A stretch of DNA of 5,438 nt, from NCBI GenBank assembly GCA_900313545.1, contig OMRS01000036.1, positions 1 to 5,438 on the forward strand, read 5' to 3'. Source of the DNA: an uncultured Eubacteriales bacterium (GTDB taxonomy: Bacteria > Bacillota_A > Clostridia > Christensenellales > Aristaeellaceae). The stretch's first letter is position 1. Each line of letters starts with the position of its first letter. Positions 1-4,985 of this stretch are shown here, in pieces. The notes beneath the pieces are model-generated. The model searched no databases and was not told where the DNA came from. It saw only the letters and a program-made list of their open reading frames with translations. The translations under genes were made by a program, and so were the position numbers.

Positions 1-2
1 AC

Positions 3-707
3 CGCCTGCTCAAGAAGGTCTATGAGGAGCGGCCGTTGCTGATCGACATGGTGATGAACGCGCACCCCATCGCCAGGGACATGCTGCTGGGAGCCCTGCT
101 GGCAAGGGCAGAGTCCATCAAAGAAGAAATGAAGGACGTTCCCGCTCGAATCACGACCTCCTGCGCGCTGGATGACCATGAACGCCATGATTTTTTCCTG
201 CAGATGGGGTTTGATGATTACAACGGCCTGGAGCTGTTTGCGCTCAAGGTGCCGGACCTGACGGATAACCGGCATAATTATCCACCCATCGGGACCTCCA
301 TTGTGGATGTGGACCTGAAGACCCGGAAGCGGCGTGAGGAATTTCTTCTCCGAATGGAAAGCCTGGGAGCAGACCAGCATGCGGATGAATGGCTTACCGG
401 CAAAATGCGCGGAGTGGTGTTCATCGCCAAGGCGGTATACTACGGATCGGATTTTGCAGGGGGAATCATCGTGGTGGGCGATGAACGGGAGGCCAACCTG
501 GACTTTGTCGGTGTTGAAACCAGATGGAGAGGGAAAGGCGTGGCCAGTTCCCTGATCGATGAATCTCTCCTGCAGCTGGGACGCCAGGGCGTGCCCTATC
601 TGGTGGCCAGGGCGGAGCGGCGCAACAACCGGGCCATGAAAGTATTCCGCAAATGCGGATTTGACTGGATCAGAACCGAGGAACTCTTGTTGGGAAAGGA
701 TATTTAA
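3..707 (+). CDS. Tandem GNAT-family N-acetyltransferase, 5' end outside window
   Basis: The frame is open from the left edge, so the real start lies upstream; 234 residues are visible. The GNAT family transfers an acetyl group from acetyl-CoA to amines; the substrate here cannot be told. The second half is a full GNAT domain: a beta-strand (LDFVGVET) leads into the acetyl-CoA loop R-W-R-G-K-G (nt 522-539), then a helix, then the late pattern ARAERRNNRAMKVFRKCGF (nt 610-663), which fits the family's N-x-x-A...GF end. The first third ends in FFLQMGFDDYNGLELFAL (nt 192-245), which resembles the tail of a second, N-terminal GNAT domain, so this is probably a two-domain protein. Its stop codon (705-707) overlaps the dapA Shine-Dalgarno, so the two are likely co-transcribed and translationally coupled. 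I do not recognise a specific named member. Confidence 0.85.
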   Translation, partial: RLLKKVYEERPLLIDMVMNAHPIARDMLLGALLARAESIKEEMKDVPARITTSCALDDHERHDFFLQMGFDDYNGLELFALKVPDLTDNRHNYPPIGTSIVDVDLKTRKRREEFLLRMESLGADQHADEWLTGKMRGVVFIAKAVYYGSDFAGGIIVVGDEREANLDFVGVETRWRGKGVASSLIDESLLQLGRQGVPYLVARAERRNNRAMKVFRKCGFDWIRTEELLLGKDI

Positions 708-712
708 GGAGG
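706..712 (+). promoter_or_regulatory. Shine-Dalgarno of dapA, overlapping upstream stop codon
   Basis: AAGGAGG begins inside the TAA stop of the acetyltransferase gene and sits 8 bases before ATG at 721. It fixes the dapA start at 721 rather than the longer in-frame start at 661, which would overlap the upstream gene and has no such site. Confidence 0.85.
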
Positions 713-720
713 TAGAAACG

Positions 721-1602
721 ATGGCAATCTCGCTGGTGGGCAGTTTTACTGCGCTGGTTACCCCGTTTTGTCCTGATGGAAGCATCAACTTTCCAAAGCT
801 GAAGGAACTGGTGGAATGGCAGGTACAGCAGGGCTCCGACGGAATCGTTGCCCTGGGTACGACGGGTGAGTCGAGCACCATGAGCCATGAGGAGGACCGC
901 AGGGTCGTGGACTGCGTGCTGGAGACGGTAAACCGGCGCATCCCGGTCATCTGCGGAGCCGGTTCCAACTGTACCCAGACTTCCCTGGAAAAATCCAGGG
1001 AATATGCGGAGGCTGGCGCGGACGGGCTGCTGCTGATCACTCCCTATTACAACAAGGCCAACGATGAAGGCATGTACCGCCACTTTATGACCGTGGCGGA
1101 CCAGGTGGACCTGCCCATTATCCTGTATAATGTTCCCGGACGGACCGGATGTGCCATCAGCATTCCCTGCCTCGACCGTCTGGCGGATCATCCCCATATC
1201 GTGGCCATCAAGGAAGCCAGCGGCAGCATCAGCTACGCAGCCCATGCGGCGGCGGTGGCAGGCAGCCGGCTTGCCCTGCTGTCCGGCAATGATGACATGG
1301 TGGTCCCGATTCTGAGTCTGGGCGGCACCGGTGTCATTTCCGTGGTGGCCAACGCCTTCCCGGCCATGATGCACGAGATGGTGTCTGCCTTTCTTGGCGG
1401 CGATGTGAAAAAGGCAACCGCTATGCAGCTGAACATGATCCCCCTCGTGGATGCGATGTTCTGCGAGGTGAATCCGATCCCCGTGAAGGAAGCGATGAAC
1501 CAGATGGGCATGGAGGTGGGCGGATACCGTCTGCCGCTGTACGAAATCTCACAGAAGGGACGCGCCCAGGTGAAGGCGGCGCTGGAGGGGATGAAGGCAT
1601 GA
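721..1602 (+). CDS. dapA: 4-hydroxy-tetrahydrodipicolinate synthase
   Basis: Condenses pyruvate with L-aspartate-4-semialdehyde, the first committed step of diaminopimelate/lysine synthesis, in the cytoplasm. The protein has 293 residues, matching the usual ~292. It is a TIM-barrel class I aldolase with all key residues visible: GTTGE (Thr47, Thr48), Tyr110 in TPYYNKA, Tyr136 in LYNVPGRT, Arg141, and the Schiff-base lysine Lys164 in AIKEASG. These sit exactly three residues after their E. coli counterparts (44/45, 107, 133, 138, 161). Of the E. coli lysine-inhibition site, Asn83 and Tyr109 are kept, but the equivalents of His56 and Glu84 are Asp59 and Thr87, so inhibition by lysine is probably weak (inference). 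The start at 721 is set by a strong Shine-Dalgarno. The gene overlaps dapB by four bases (ATGA). Confidence 0.97.
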   Translation: MAISLVGSFTALVTPFCPDGSINFPKLKELVEWQVQQGSDGIVALGTTGESSTMSHEEDRRVVDCVLETVNRRIPVICGAGSNCTQTSLEKSREYAEAGADGLLLITPYYNKANDEGMYRHFMTVADQVDLPIILYNVPGRTGCAISIPCLDRLADHPHIVAIKEASGSISYAAHAAAVAGSRLALLSGNDDMVVPILSLGGTGVISVVANAFPAMMHEMVSAFLGGDVKKATAMQLNMIPLVDAMFCEVNPIPVKEAMNQMGMEVGGYRLPLYEISQKGRAQVKAALEGMKA

Positions 1603-2318
1603 AGATCGTACTTGTCGGCAATGGGAAGATGGGACAGATGATCCGCAGCCTGTGCGGGGAAAAGCCGGATGCGGACGTCGTGGCGATGGTGGGCCCCGGG
1701 GATACGGAATCCGTGGAGGCGGCGCCTCGCGCGGACGTGATGATGGATTTTTCCTATCCTGGGAACCTTCGTCCCATGCTTGAAAAGGCGGTCAGGGAGA
1801 AGACGCCTCTGGTGATCGGGACCACGGGACTGGGGGAGGAGGGCGATGCCCTCATCCGGGAAGCCGCCGGGAAGATCCCCATCGTCTATGCCAGCAATTA
1901 TTCCACCGGTGTGACGGTGCTCGCAAGGCTGACCCGCCTGGCATCCCAGGCGCTGGGGGAGGATTTTGATATCGAAATCGTGGAGACGCATCACCGCATG
2001 AAGGAGGATGCGCCCAGCGGCACGGCCAAAACACTGGCACAGTGCGCCAATACCGGGCGCGGCGTCCCGTATGTGTATGGCCGTGAGGGACGGCCCGGGA
2101 AAAGGGGTAATGAAATCGGGGTCCACGCGCTGCGGGGAGGAACCGTGGCCGGGGAGCACAGGGTGATCTTCTACGGCAACATGGAGGAGATCGAGCTCAG
2201 ACACCGGGCGGACAGCCGGGAAATCTTTGCAAGGGGCGCGCTGAGGGCAGCCCAATTCGCAGTCGGGGCAAAGCCCGGCCTGTATTCGATGGAAGATGTA
2301 CTGTTTCCGGAAGGATAA
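1599..2318 (+). CDS. dapB: 4-hydroxy-tetrahydrodipicolinate reductase
   Basis: Reduces the DapA product to tetrahydrodipicolinate with NAD(P)H. It has 239 residues, on the short side for the family (many have ~265-273) and similar in layout to the compact Thermotoga-type enzyme. The N-terminal Rossmann domain shows GNGKMG (residues 7-12), then GTTGL (74-78) and SNYSTGV (99-105). The substrate domain carries the signature [15 protein letters not shown] (129-143), with catalytic His131/His132 and Lys135 (E. coli His159, His160, Lys163), followed by [12 protein letters not shown] and a conserved tail [10 protein letters not shown]. The residues after the second strand (MVGPGD) lack an obvious basic residue for the NADPH phosphate, so cofactor choice is open. 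The start is in the ATGA overlap with dapA, with GGAGG at 1584-1588 inside the end of dapA, implying translational coupling. Confidence 0.96.
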   Translation: MKIVLVGNGKMGQMIRSLCGEKPDADVVAMVGPGDTESVEAAPRADVMMDFSYPGNLRPMLEKAVREKTPLVIGTTGLGEEGDALIREAAGKIPIVYASNYSTGVTVLARLTRLASQALGEDFDIEIVETHHRMKEDAPSGTAKTLAQCANTGRGVPYVYGREGRPGKRGNEIGVHALRGGTVAGEHRVIFYGNMEEIELRHRADSREIFARGALRAAQFAVGAKPGLYSMEDVLFPEG

Positions 2319-2322
2319 GGAG
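2316..2322 (+). promoter_or_regulatory. Shine-Dalgarno of dapH, overlapping dapB stop
   Basis: TAAGGAG starts at the dapB stop codon (2316-2318) and lies 7 bases before ATG at 2330. This repeats the stop/Shine-Dalgarno overlap seen before dapA, and points to one coupled message. Confidence 0.75.
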
Positions 2323-2329
2323 TGGACAG

Positions 2330-3025
2330 ATGGACGCTAACGAGATTATCGAGAAAATCCGCAGGGCTGAAAAGAAAACCCCCGTCAAGGTGATGCTCCG
2401 GCTGAAGGAGGAGGTCGCCTTTGAAGGGTGCCATGTGTTCGGTGGCCCGGAGGGAATGACGGTATTCGGGGACTGGAAGGTGATAGAGCCGGTGCTGCAG
2501 GCAAACCGCGACCGGATCGTGGACATGGTTCTGGAGTGCGACCGGCGCAACAGCGCTCTTCCGCTGCTTGATCTCAAGCAGATCGATGCCCGGATTGAAC
2601 CGGGCGCGGTGATCCGCGACCAGGTGGACATCGGACACGGAGCGGTGATCATGATGGGCGCGATCATCAATATCGGAGCGGTGATCGGCGAGGGAACCAT
2701 GATCGACATGGGGGCCGTGCTGGGAGGCCGGGCCATCGTGGGAAAGAACAGCCATGTCGGCGCAGGCGCCGTACTTGCCGGGGTGGTGGAACCGCCCAGT
2801 GCAAAGCCGGTGACGGTGGGCGACAACGTGCTCATCGGCGCCAATGCGGTGGTGATTGAAGGTGTCAGCATCGGCTACGGGGCCGTGGTGGCTGCGGGCG
2901 CCGTGGTCACGCAGGACGTGCCTCCCCGGGCCGTGGTGGCCGGGGTTCCGGCCCGTGTCATCAAGATGCGGGACGAGGGCACGGATGCCAAGACCATGCT
3001 GGTGGATGCGCTTCGGGAACTGTAA
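2330..3025 (+). CDS. dapH: Tetrahydrodipicolinate N-acetyltransferase (acetylase pathway)
   Basis: Acetylates tetrahydrodipicolinate with acetyl-CoA to N-acetyl-2-amino-6-oxopimelate, the third step of the acetylase branch typical of Firmicutes (other bacteria often use succinyl-CoA and DapD). It has 231 residues, close to Bacillus DapH (~236). Residues 1-82 form the small alpha/beta N-terminal domain ([11 protein letters not shown], then [13 protein letters not shown] at 71-83). From about residue 86 there are many imperfect hexapeptide repeats of a left-handed beta helix ([55 protein letters not shown]). The insertion [15 protein letters not shown] and the closing [11 protein letters not shown] are characteristic of DapH. 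I infer a trimer from the family fold. It is the last gene of the dap cluster; the later acetylase-pathway genes are not in the window. Confidence 0.96.
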   Translation: MDANEIIEKIRRAEKKTPVKVMLRLKEEVAFEGCHVFGGPEGMTVFGDWKVIEPVLQANRDRIVDMVLECDRRNSALPLLDLKQIDARIEPGAVIRDQVDIGHGAVIMMGAIINIGAVIGEGTMIDMGAVLGGRAIVGKNSHVGAGAVLAGVVEPPSAKPVTVGDNVLIGANAVVIEGVSIGYGAVVAAGAVVTQDVPPRAVVAGVPARVIKMRDEGTDAKTMLVDALREL

Positions 3026-3032
3026 AGTATGA

Positions 3033-3075
3033 ACCCTGCAGACAGGCGGATGCCGGGACTGCAGGGTCTCTTTAT
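3033..3075 (+). terminator. Hairpin after dapH, possible weak intrinsic terminator
   Basis: A perfect 9-bp stem, ACCCTGCAG (3033-3041) with CTGCAGGGT (3059-3067), encloses a 17-base loop that can itself pair GGC (3045-3047) with GCC (3052-3054). It begins 8 bases after the dapH stop. The tail is CTCTTTAT, only a partial T-tract, so termination may be incomplete and some transcript could continue into the small gene at 3114. Confidence 0.55.
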
Positions 3076-3113
3076 GAAAAGCTGAAGGATCGCGAGGGAA
3101 GGAGAGACCGGCG

Positions 3114-3236
3114 ATGGAGAAGGAGGATGAGCTTCAGATCCCCTGGCTTGAGCGGATTGACAAGCCGGAGGACGAGAAGACGGAAATTGAGCGCGTCGAG
3201 TACTTGACCATGCTGGAAGAGCTGGAATACAAATAG
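3114..3236 (+). CDS. Small acidic protein of unknown function, 40 residues
   Basis: I do not recognise this protein. It starts with ATG at 3114, preceded 9 bases upstream by AAGGAG (3099-3104), and stops at TAG 3234-3236. The sequence begins MEKEDELQIPWLERIDKPED. It has about 15 acidic against 6 basic residues, no hydrophobic membrane segment and no signal peptide. The second half (EKTEIERVEYLTMLEELEYK) could form an amphipathic helix with Ile25, Val28, Leu31, Leu34 and Leu37 on one side. It stands alone between the dapH hairpin and the str operon promoter. The good ribosome-binding site and free-standing position favour a real gene. Its short length means chance cannot be ruled out without conservation. 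Confidence 0.55.
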   Translation: MEKEDELQIPWLERIDKPEDEKTEIERVEYLTMLEELEYK

Positions 3237-3393
3237 TCCGCAAATACAACATCTGGCACAATCCCTCCTCCGGGAAAGGGGTATTCTCCACATTTTGAGA
3301 AAAAAGACCGCTTCACGGGAGATGAGGGCGGGATGCCGGGAAAACACCTGAGAATCCCGCTGCACTTTTGCAGAAAAAACCGGAAAATCATGA
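3237..3393. other. Intergenic stretch with weak hairpins, no gene
   Basis: No convincing reading frame. Three imperfect hairpins can be drawn on the + strand: ATCCCT (3261-3266) with AGGGGT (3277-3282); TTCTC (3284-3288) with GAGAA (3297-3301); and GCGGGAT (3328-3334) with ATCCCGC (3354-3360). A small CTGCA/TGCAG stem follows (3360-3373). None has a proper T-tract. They may jointly end or slow upstream transcription before the promoter at 3394, but this is inference. Confidence 0.4.
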
Positions 3394-3422
3394 TTGACTT
3401 TAAAAAGATGGAATGATAGTAT
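3394..3422 (+). promoter_or_regulatory. Sigma-A type promoter for the str operon
   Basis: TTGACT (3394-3399) is a one-mismatch -35, and TAGTAT (3417-3422) is a one-mismatch -10, with the ideal 17-base spacer. TG at 3414-3415 supplies an extended -10 (TGATAGTAT). The flanks are A/T-rich, unlike the surrounding genes. Transcription should begin near 3429, giving a leader of about 60 bases before rplGB. The strength suits a ribosomal protein operon. Confidence 0.8.
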
Positions 3423-3438
3423 GTGCATGTTTGTCAAG

Positions 3439-3462
3439 CGGGCAGGGAGAATTGCCTGCGCG
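3439..3462 (+). promoter_or_regulatory. Leader hairpin upstream of rplGB
   Basis: In the predicted leader, GCAGG (3442-3446) pairs with CCTGC (3455-3459) around an 8-base loop, and two further pairs (CG with CG) lie outside a G-G mismatch. Autoregulation by the downstream K-turn binding protein is a possibility, but I see no clear kink-turn (no CUGA opposite GA), so this stays speculative. Confidence 0.3.
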
Positions 3463-3488
3463 GGCAGACAGAAGGGGGGCTGGAAAGC

Positions 3489-3737
3489 ATGACGATTGAG
3501 GACCTTCAGAAGGCGGAGTCCCGCGTGGCGGGGACGAAGCTGGTTCTGCGCGCACTCGCCGGAAACCAGGTACGGTGTGCCTATGTGGCAGACGATGCGG
3601 ATCTGCTGCTGACCCAGCGTGTGGTGGATCGCTGTTATGAACAGAATCTCCCCTGTGTGCACGTGTCAACCATGCAGGAGCTGGGCAGGGCGGCAGGCAT
3701 CGCCGTCGGTGCGGCGGCTGCATGCATTCTCCGCTAA
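3489..3737 (+). CDS. rplGB: L7Ae-like K-turn RNA-binding protein
   Basis: An 82-residue protein, the same length as Bacillus RplGB (YbxF), a small L7Ae/L30e/S12e/Gadd45-family protein that binds kink-turn RNA and associates with ribosomes. Family landmarks are visible in order: GTKLVLRAL (residues 15-23), YVADDADLLLT (32-42), a central helix, and the closing LGRAAGIAVGAAAACIL, which matches the family's LGKACGIEVGAAA pattern. Its place just before rpsL is also where YbxF sits. The start at 3489 is preferred: a purine-rich AAGGGGGG (3472-3479) lies 9 bases upstream, and the longer in-frame ATG at 3423 falls before the expected transcription start. It is the first gene of the promoter-driven str operon. 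Confidence 0.9.
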   Translation: MTIEDLQKAESRVAGTKLVLRALAGNQVRCAYVADDADLLLTQRVVDRCYEQNLPCVHVSTMQELGRAAGIAVGAAAACILR

Positions 3738-3746
3738 CAAGCCTGT

Positions 3747-3766
3747 AACTTCCCGCAGGGGAGGTT
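3747..3766 (+). other. Hairpin between rplGB and rpsL
   Basis: AACTTCCC pairs with GGGGAGGTT, with one bulged G and a GCA loop, just after the rplGB stop. The following TTTACATAAC is not a T-tract. It may act as a weak attenuator or mRNA stabiliser; no function can be shown from sequence. Confidence 0.35.
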
Positions 3767-3827
3767 TACATAACATCATCAGCAAGTAAATGTTCCAATA
3801 AACGAGAAAAAAATAGGAGGTGCTTCC

Positions 3828-4202
3828 ATGCCAACGATCAATCAGTTGATCCGCAACGGAAGAAAGGCGATCGCAGCAAAGCCGACCGCACCTATCCTGC
3901 AGAAATGCCCTCAGAAGAGAGGCGTTTGCCTGTCTGTCAAGACCACGACGCCCAAGAAGCCGAACTCGGCTCTTCGGAAAATCGCCCGTGTTCGTCTGAC
4001 CAATGGAATTGAGGGTACCTGCTATATCCCGGGTATCGGTCACAATCTCCAGGAGCACTCGGTTGTACTGATCCGTGGCGGACGTGTCCGTGACCTTCCT
4101 GGTGTTCGTTATCACATCATCCGTGGCGCTCTGGACGCCGCCGGCGTGGACAAGCGCAGGCAGGGCCGTTCCAAGTACGGCGCAAAGAGACCCAAGAAGT
4201 AA
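3828..4202 (+). CDS. rpsL: 30S ribosomal protein S12
   Basis: S12 lies at the decoding centre and controls translational accuracy. The protein has 124 residues and aligns without gaps to E. coli S12 through the decoding loops, lacking the insertion found in Bacillus S12. Conserved blocks include CPQKRGVC (27-34), [13 protein letters not shown] (39-51, with Lys43), [18 protein letters not shown] (68-85), DLPGVRYH (89-96) and the basic tail [18 protein letters not shown] (3815-3821) is 6 bases before ATG. Two things are odd: residue 88 is Arg (codon CGT, 4089-4091) where Lys is usual, and [10 protein letters not shown] has Gly63 where Val is usual. Lys88Arg is a known streptomycin-resistance change in other species; here it may be a natural lineage variant. 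Confidence 0.98.
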   Translation: MPTINQLIRNGRKAIAAKPTAPILQKCPQKRGVCLSVKTTTPKKPNSALRKIARVRLTNGIEGTCYIPGIGHNLQEHSVVLIRGGRVRDLPGVRYHIIRGALDAAGVDKRRQGRSKYGAKRPKK

Positions 4203-4225
4203 GCTTCGGGTTTCTCAGGCGGCAG

Positions 4226-4242
4226 CCTCCCAGTATCGGAGG
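4226..4242 (+). promoter_or_regulatory. CCTCC/GGAGG hairpin, possible anti-Shine-Dalgarno switch
   Basis: CCTCC (4226-4230) pairs with GGAGG (4238-4242) across a 7-base loop. The same CCTCC is complementary to GGAGG of the rpsG ribosome-binding site (4442-4446), with an added G-U pair (4225 with 4447). It could also pair in a short AGGC/GCCT hairpin (4217-4228). This gives mutually exclusive folds, one of which would hide the rpsG site. Confidence 0.4.
4232..4242 (+). repeat. Direct repeat copy of the rpsG Shine-Dalgarno region
   Basis: AGTATCGGAGG at 4232-4242 recurs as AGTATCAGGAGG at 4435-4446, differing by one inserted A. The second copy contains the working rpsG ribosome-binding site; the first is followed by no start codon. 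It may be a decoy or competitor for the CCTCC element. Confidence 0.6.
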
Positions 4243-4321
4243 ATCTGTCGGTCCGGACGGTTGGCCGGTCGCGAGGCAGGCTGAACCTTCATGTATTGGA
4301 ACAGCATGAAGGCAGGGGCCT

Positions 4322-4381
4322 GCTGGCAGGACCGCGTGCTAGATTCATGACGGAATGCTTTTGCTGAGGCAGGACGCCGTG
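4322..4381 (+). repeat. Imperfect direct repeat inside the rpsL-rpsG spacer
   Basis: GCTGGCAGGACCGCGTG (4322-4338) resembles GCTGAGGCAGGACGCCGTG (4363-4381), about 41 bases apart. The core GGCAGG occurs four times in the spacer (4275, 4311, 4325, 4368). This suggests either internal duplication or a repeated binding element. Confidence 0.5.
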
Positions 4382-4440
4382 ACCGGGTCGGGCCATGCAA
4401 CATATTACTATGGCGGATGATTTCCGTCGGACTAAGTATC

Positions 4441-4447
4441 AGGAGGT
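4441..4447 (+). promoter_or_regulatory. Shine-Dalgarno of rpsG
   Basis: AGGAGGT, 7 bases before ATG at 4455, sets the S7 start and excludes the longer in-frame starts at 4395 and 4410, which have no such site. Confidence 0.9.
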
Positions 4448-4454
4448 AACCCCC

Positions 4455-4925
4455 ATGCCAAGACGTGGTTTTATTCCGAAGAGGGAAGTGCTCCCGGATC
4501 CGGTGTATGGGAATACTGTCATCACCAAGCTGATCAATCAGATCATGCTGGATGGCAAGCGCGGAATCGCGCAGTCGGTCTGCTATGATGCACTGAACAT
4601 GGTTGCCAAGAAGACTGGCAAGGATGCCATGGAAGTGTTCAACGACGGGTTGCAGAACATCCTGCCCAGCCTTGAAGTCAAGGCCCGTCGTGTCGGTGGT
4701 GCCACCTATCAGGTGCCTATCGAGATTCGTGCGGAGCGCCGTCAGACCCTGGCGCTGCGCTGGCTGGTGGACTTCTCCCGCAAGCGCGGCGAGAAGACCA
4801 TGGCTGAGAGACTGTGCAACGAAATCATCGATGCAAGCAACAACACGGGCAATGCCGTGAAGCGCAAGGAAGAAATGCATCGTATGGCGGAATCCAACAA
4901 GGCTTTCGCTCACTATCGCTGGTAA
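4455..4925 (+). CDS. rpsG: 30S ribosomal protein S7
   Basis: S7 starts assembly of the 30S head by binding the 3' major domain of 16S rRNA and contacts the E-site tRNA. The protein has 156 residues, the standard length. Family features are clear: the N-terminal [32 protein letters not shown] (residues 27-39), [17 protein letters not shown] (74-90), and the strongly conserved end of helices [40 protein letters not shown]. An in-frame upstream extension exists but lies within the structured spacer and lacks a ribosome-binding site. The unusually long spacer ahead of this gene suggests control of its translation separate from rpsL. Confidence 0.98.
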   Translation: MPRRGFIPKREVLPDPVYGNTVITKLINQIMLDGKRGIAQSVCYDALNMVAKKTGKDAMEVFNDGLQNILPSLEVKARRVGGATYQVPIEIRAERRQTLALRWLVDFSRKRGEKTMAERLCNEIIDASNNTGNAVKRKEEMHRMAESNKAFAHYRW

Positions 4926-4936
4926 TTTTGCAGACG

Positions 4937-4964
4937 ACAGCCGCGGCCATCCGGCCGCGGTTGT
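4937..4964 (+). other. Strong GC-rich hairpin between rpsG and fusA
   Basis: The stem core CCGCGGCC (4941-4948) pairs perfectly with GGCCGCGG (4953-4960) around loop ATCC. Outward pairing of ACAG with TTGT (one G-U) gives 12 bp. It begins 11 bases after the rpsG stop. The next bases are ATTGAAAAAAGG, not a T-tract, so a standard intrinsic terminator is unlikely. A pause, mRNA end-protection or processing role is possible. Confidence 0.6.
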
Positions 4965-4985
4965 ATTGAAAAAAGGAGATAATAC

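Larger units (their letters stand above)
4203..4454 (+). promoter_or_regulatory. Structured rpsL-rpsG spacer, candidate cis-regulatory RNA
   Basis: A 252-base spacer without a credible gene. Base pairing I can trace by eye: P1, 4251-4260 with 4424-4432 (9 bp, G4256 bulged); inside it P2, 4265-4273 with 4378-4386 (9 bp, one G-U); inside P2, P3 GCAGGC (4276-4281) with GCCTGC (4318-4323) capped by CCTTCATG (4286-4293) with CATGAAGG (4305-4312); and a side hairpin GCCAT (4392-4396) with ATGGC (4410-4414). The structure closes 8 bases before the rpsG Shine-Dalgarno. In E. coli, S7 binds the rpsL-rpsG spacer to repress S7 and EF-G synthesis. By position I infer a similar autoregulatory or coupling role, but the RNA itself is not one I recognise. 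Energies were not computed. Confidence 0.5.

Noticed and set aside
1..720. Lysine riboswitch upstream of dapA
   Set aside because: The space before dapA is fully coding, with only 13 bases between the genes; any riboswitch would have to lie upstream of the window.
1233..2255. Long minus-strand frame of 340 residues across dapA/dapB
   Set aside because: Antisense shadow of two well-supported enzymes; low-complexity composition rich in His, Arg and Pro.
3423..3488. Longer RplGB starting at 3423
   Set aside because: That ATG directly follows the -10 box and would precede the transcription start; the 82-residue form matches the family length.
3429..3488. Kink-turn in the rplGB leader
   Set aside because: No tandem G-A pairs with the expected 3-base bulge and CUGA/GA pattern could be found.
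4291..4350. 19-codon frame in the rpsL-rpsG spacer as a leader peptide
   Set aside because: No Shine-Dalgarno, and its start lies inside a stable stem.
4251..4358. Resemblance of the rpsL-rpsG spacer to the S7-binding part of 16S rRNA (GTCCGGA, CATGAAG, GCTAG, GAATGC in the same order)
   Set aside because: The comparison was from memory, and about two shared 7-mers are expected by chance between sequences of these lengths; spacings also differ. A structural alignment would be needed to revive it.
4379..4411. Possible promoter for rpsG (GTGACC with TATTAC or TACTAT)
   Set aside because: The -35 match is poor, spacing is not ideal, and the segment overlaps the proposed P2 helix; the operon already has a good promoter.
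4395..4454. N-terminal extension of S7 starting at 4395 or 4410
   Set aside because: No ribosome-binding site before those ATGs, the extension is not S7-like, and a strong Shine-Dalgarno precedes 4455, giving the standard 156 residues.
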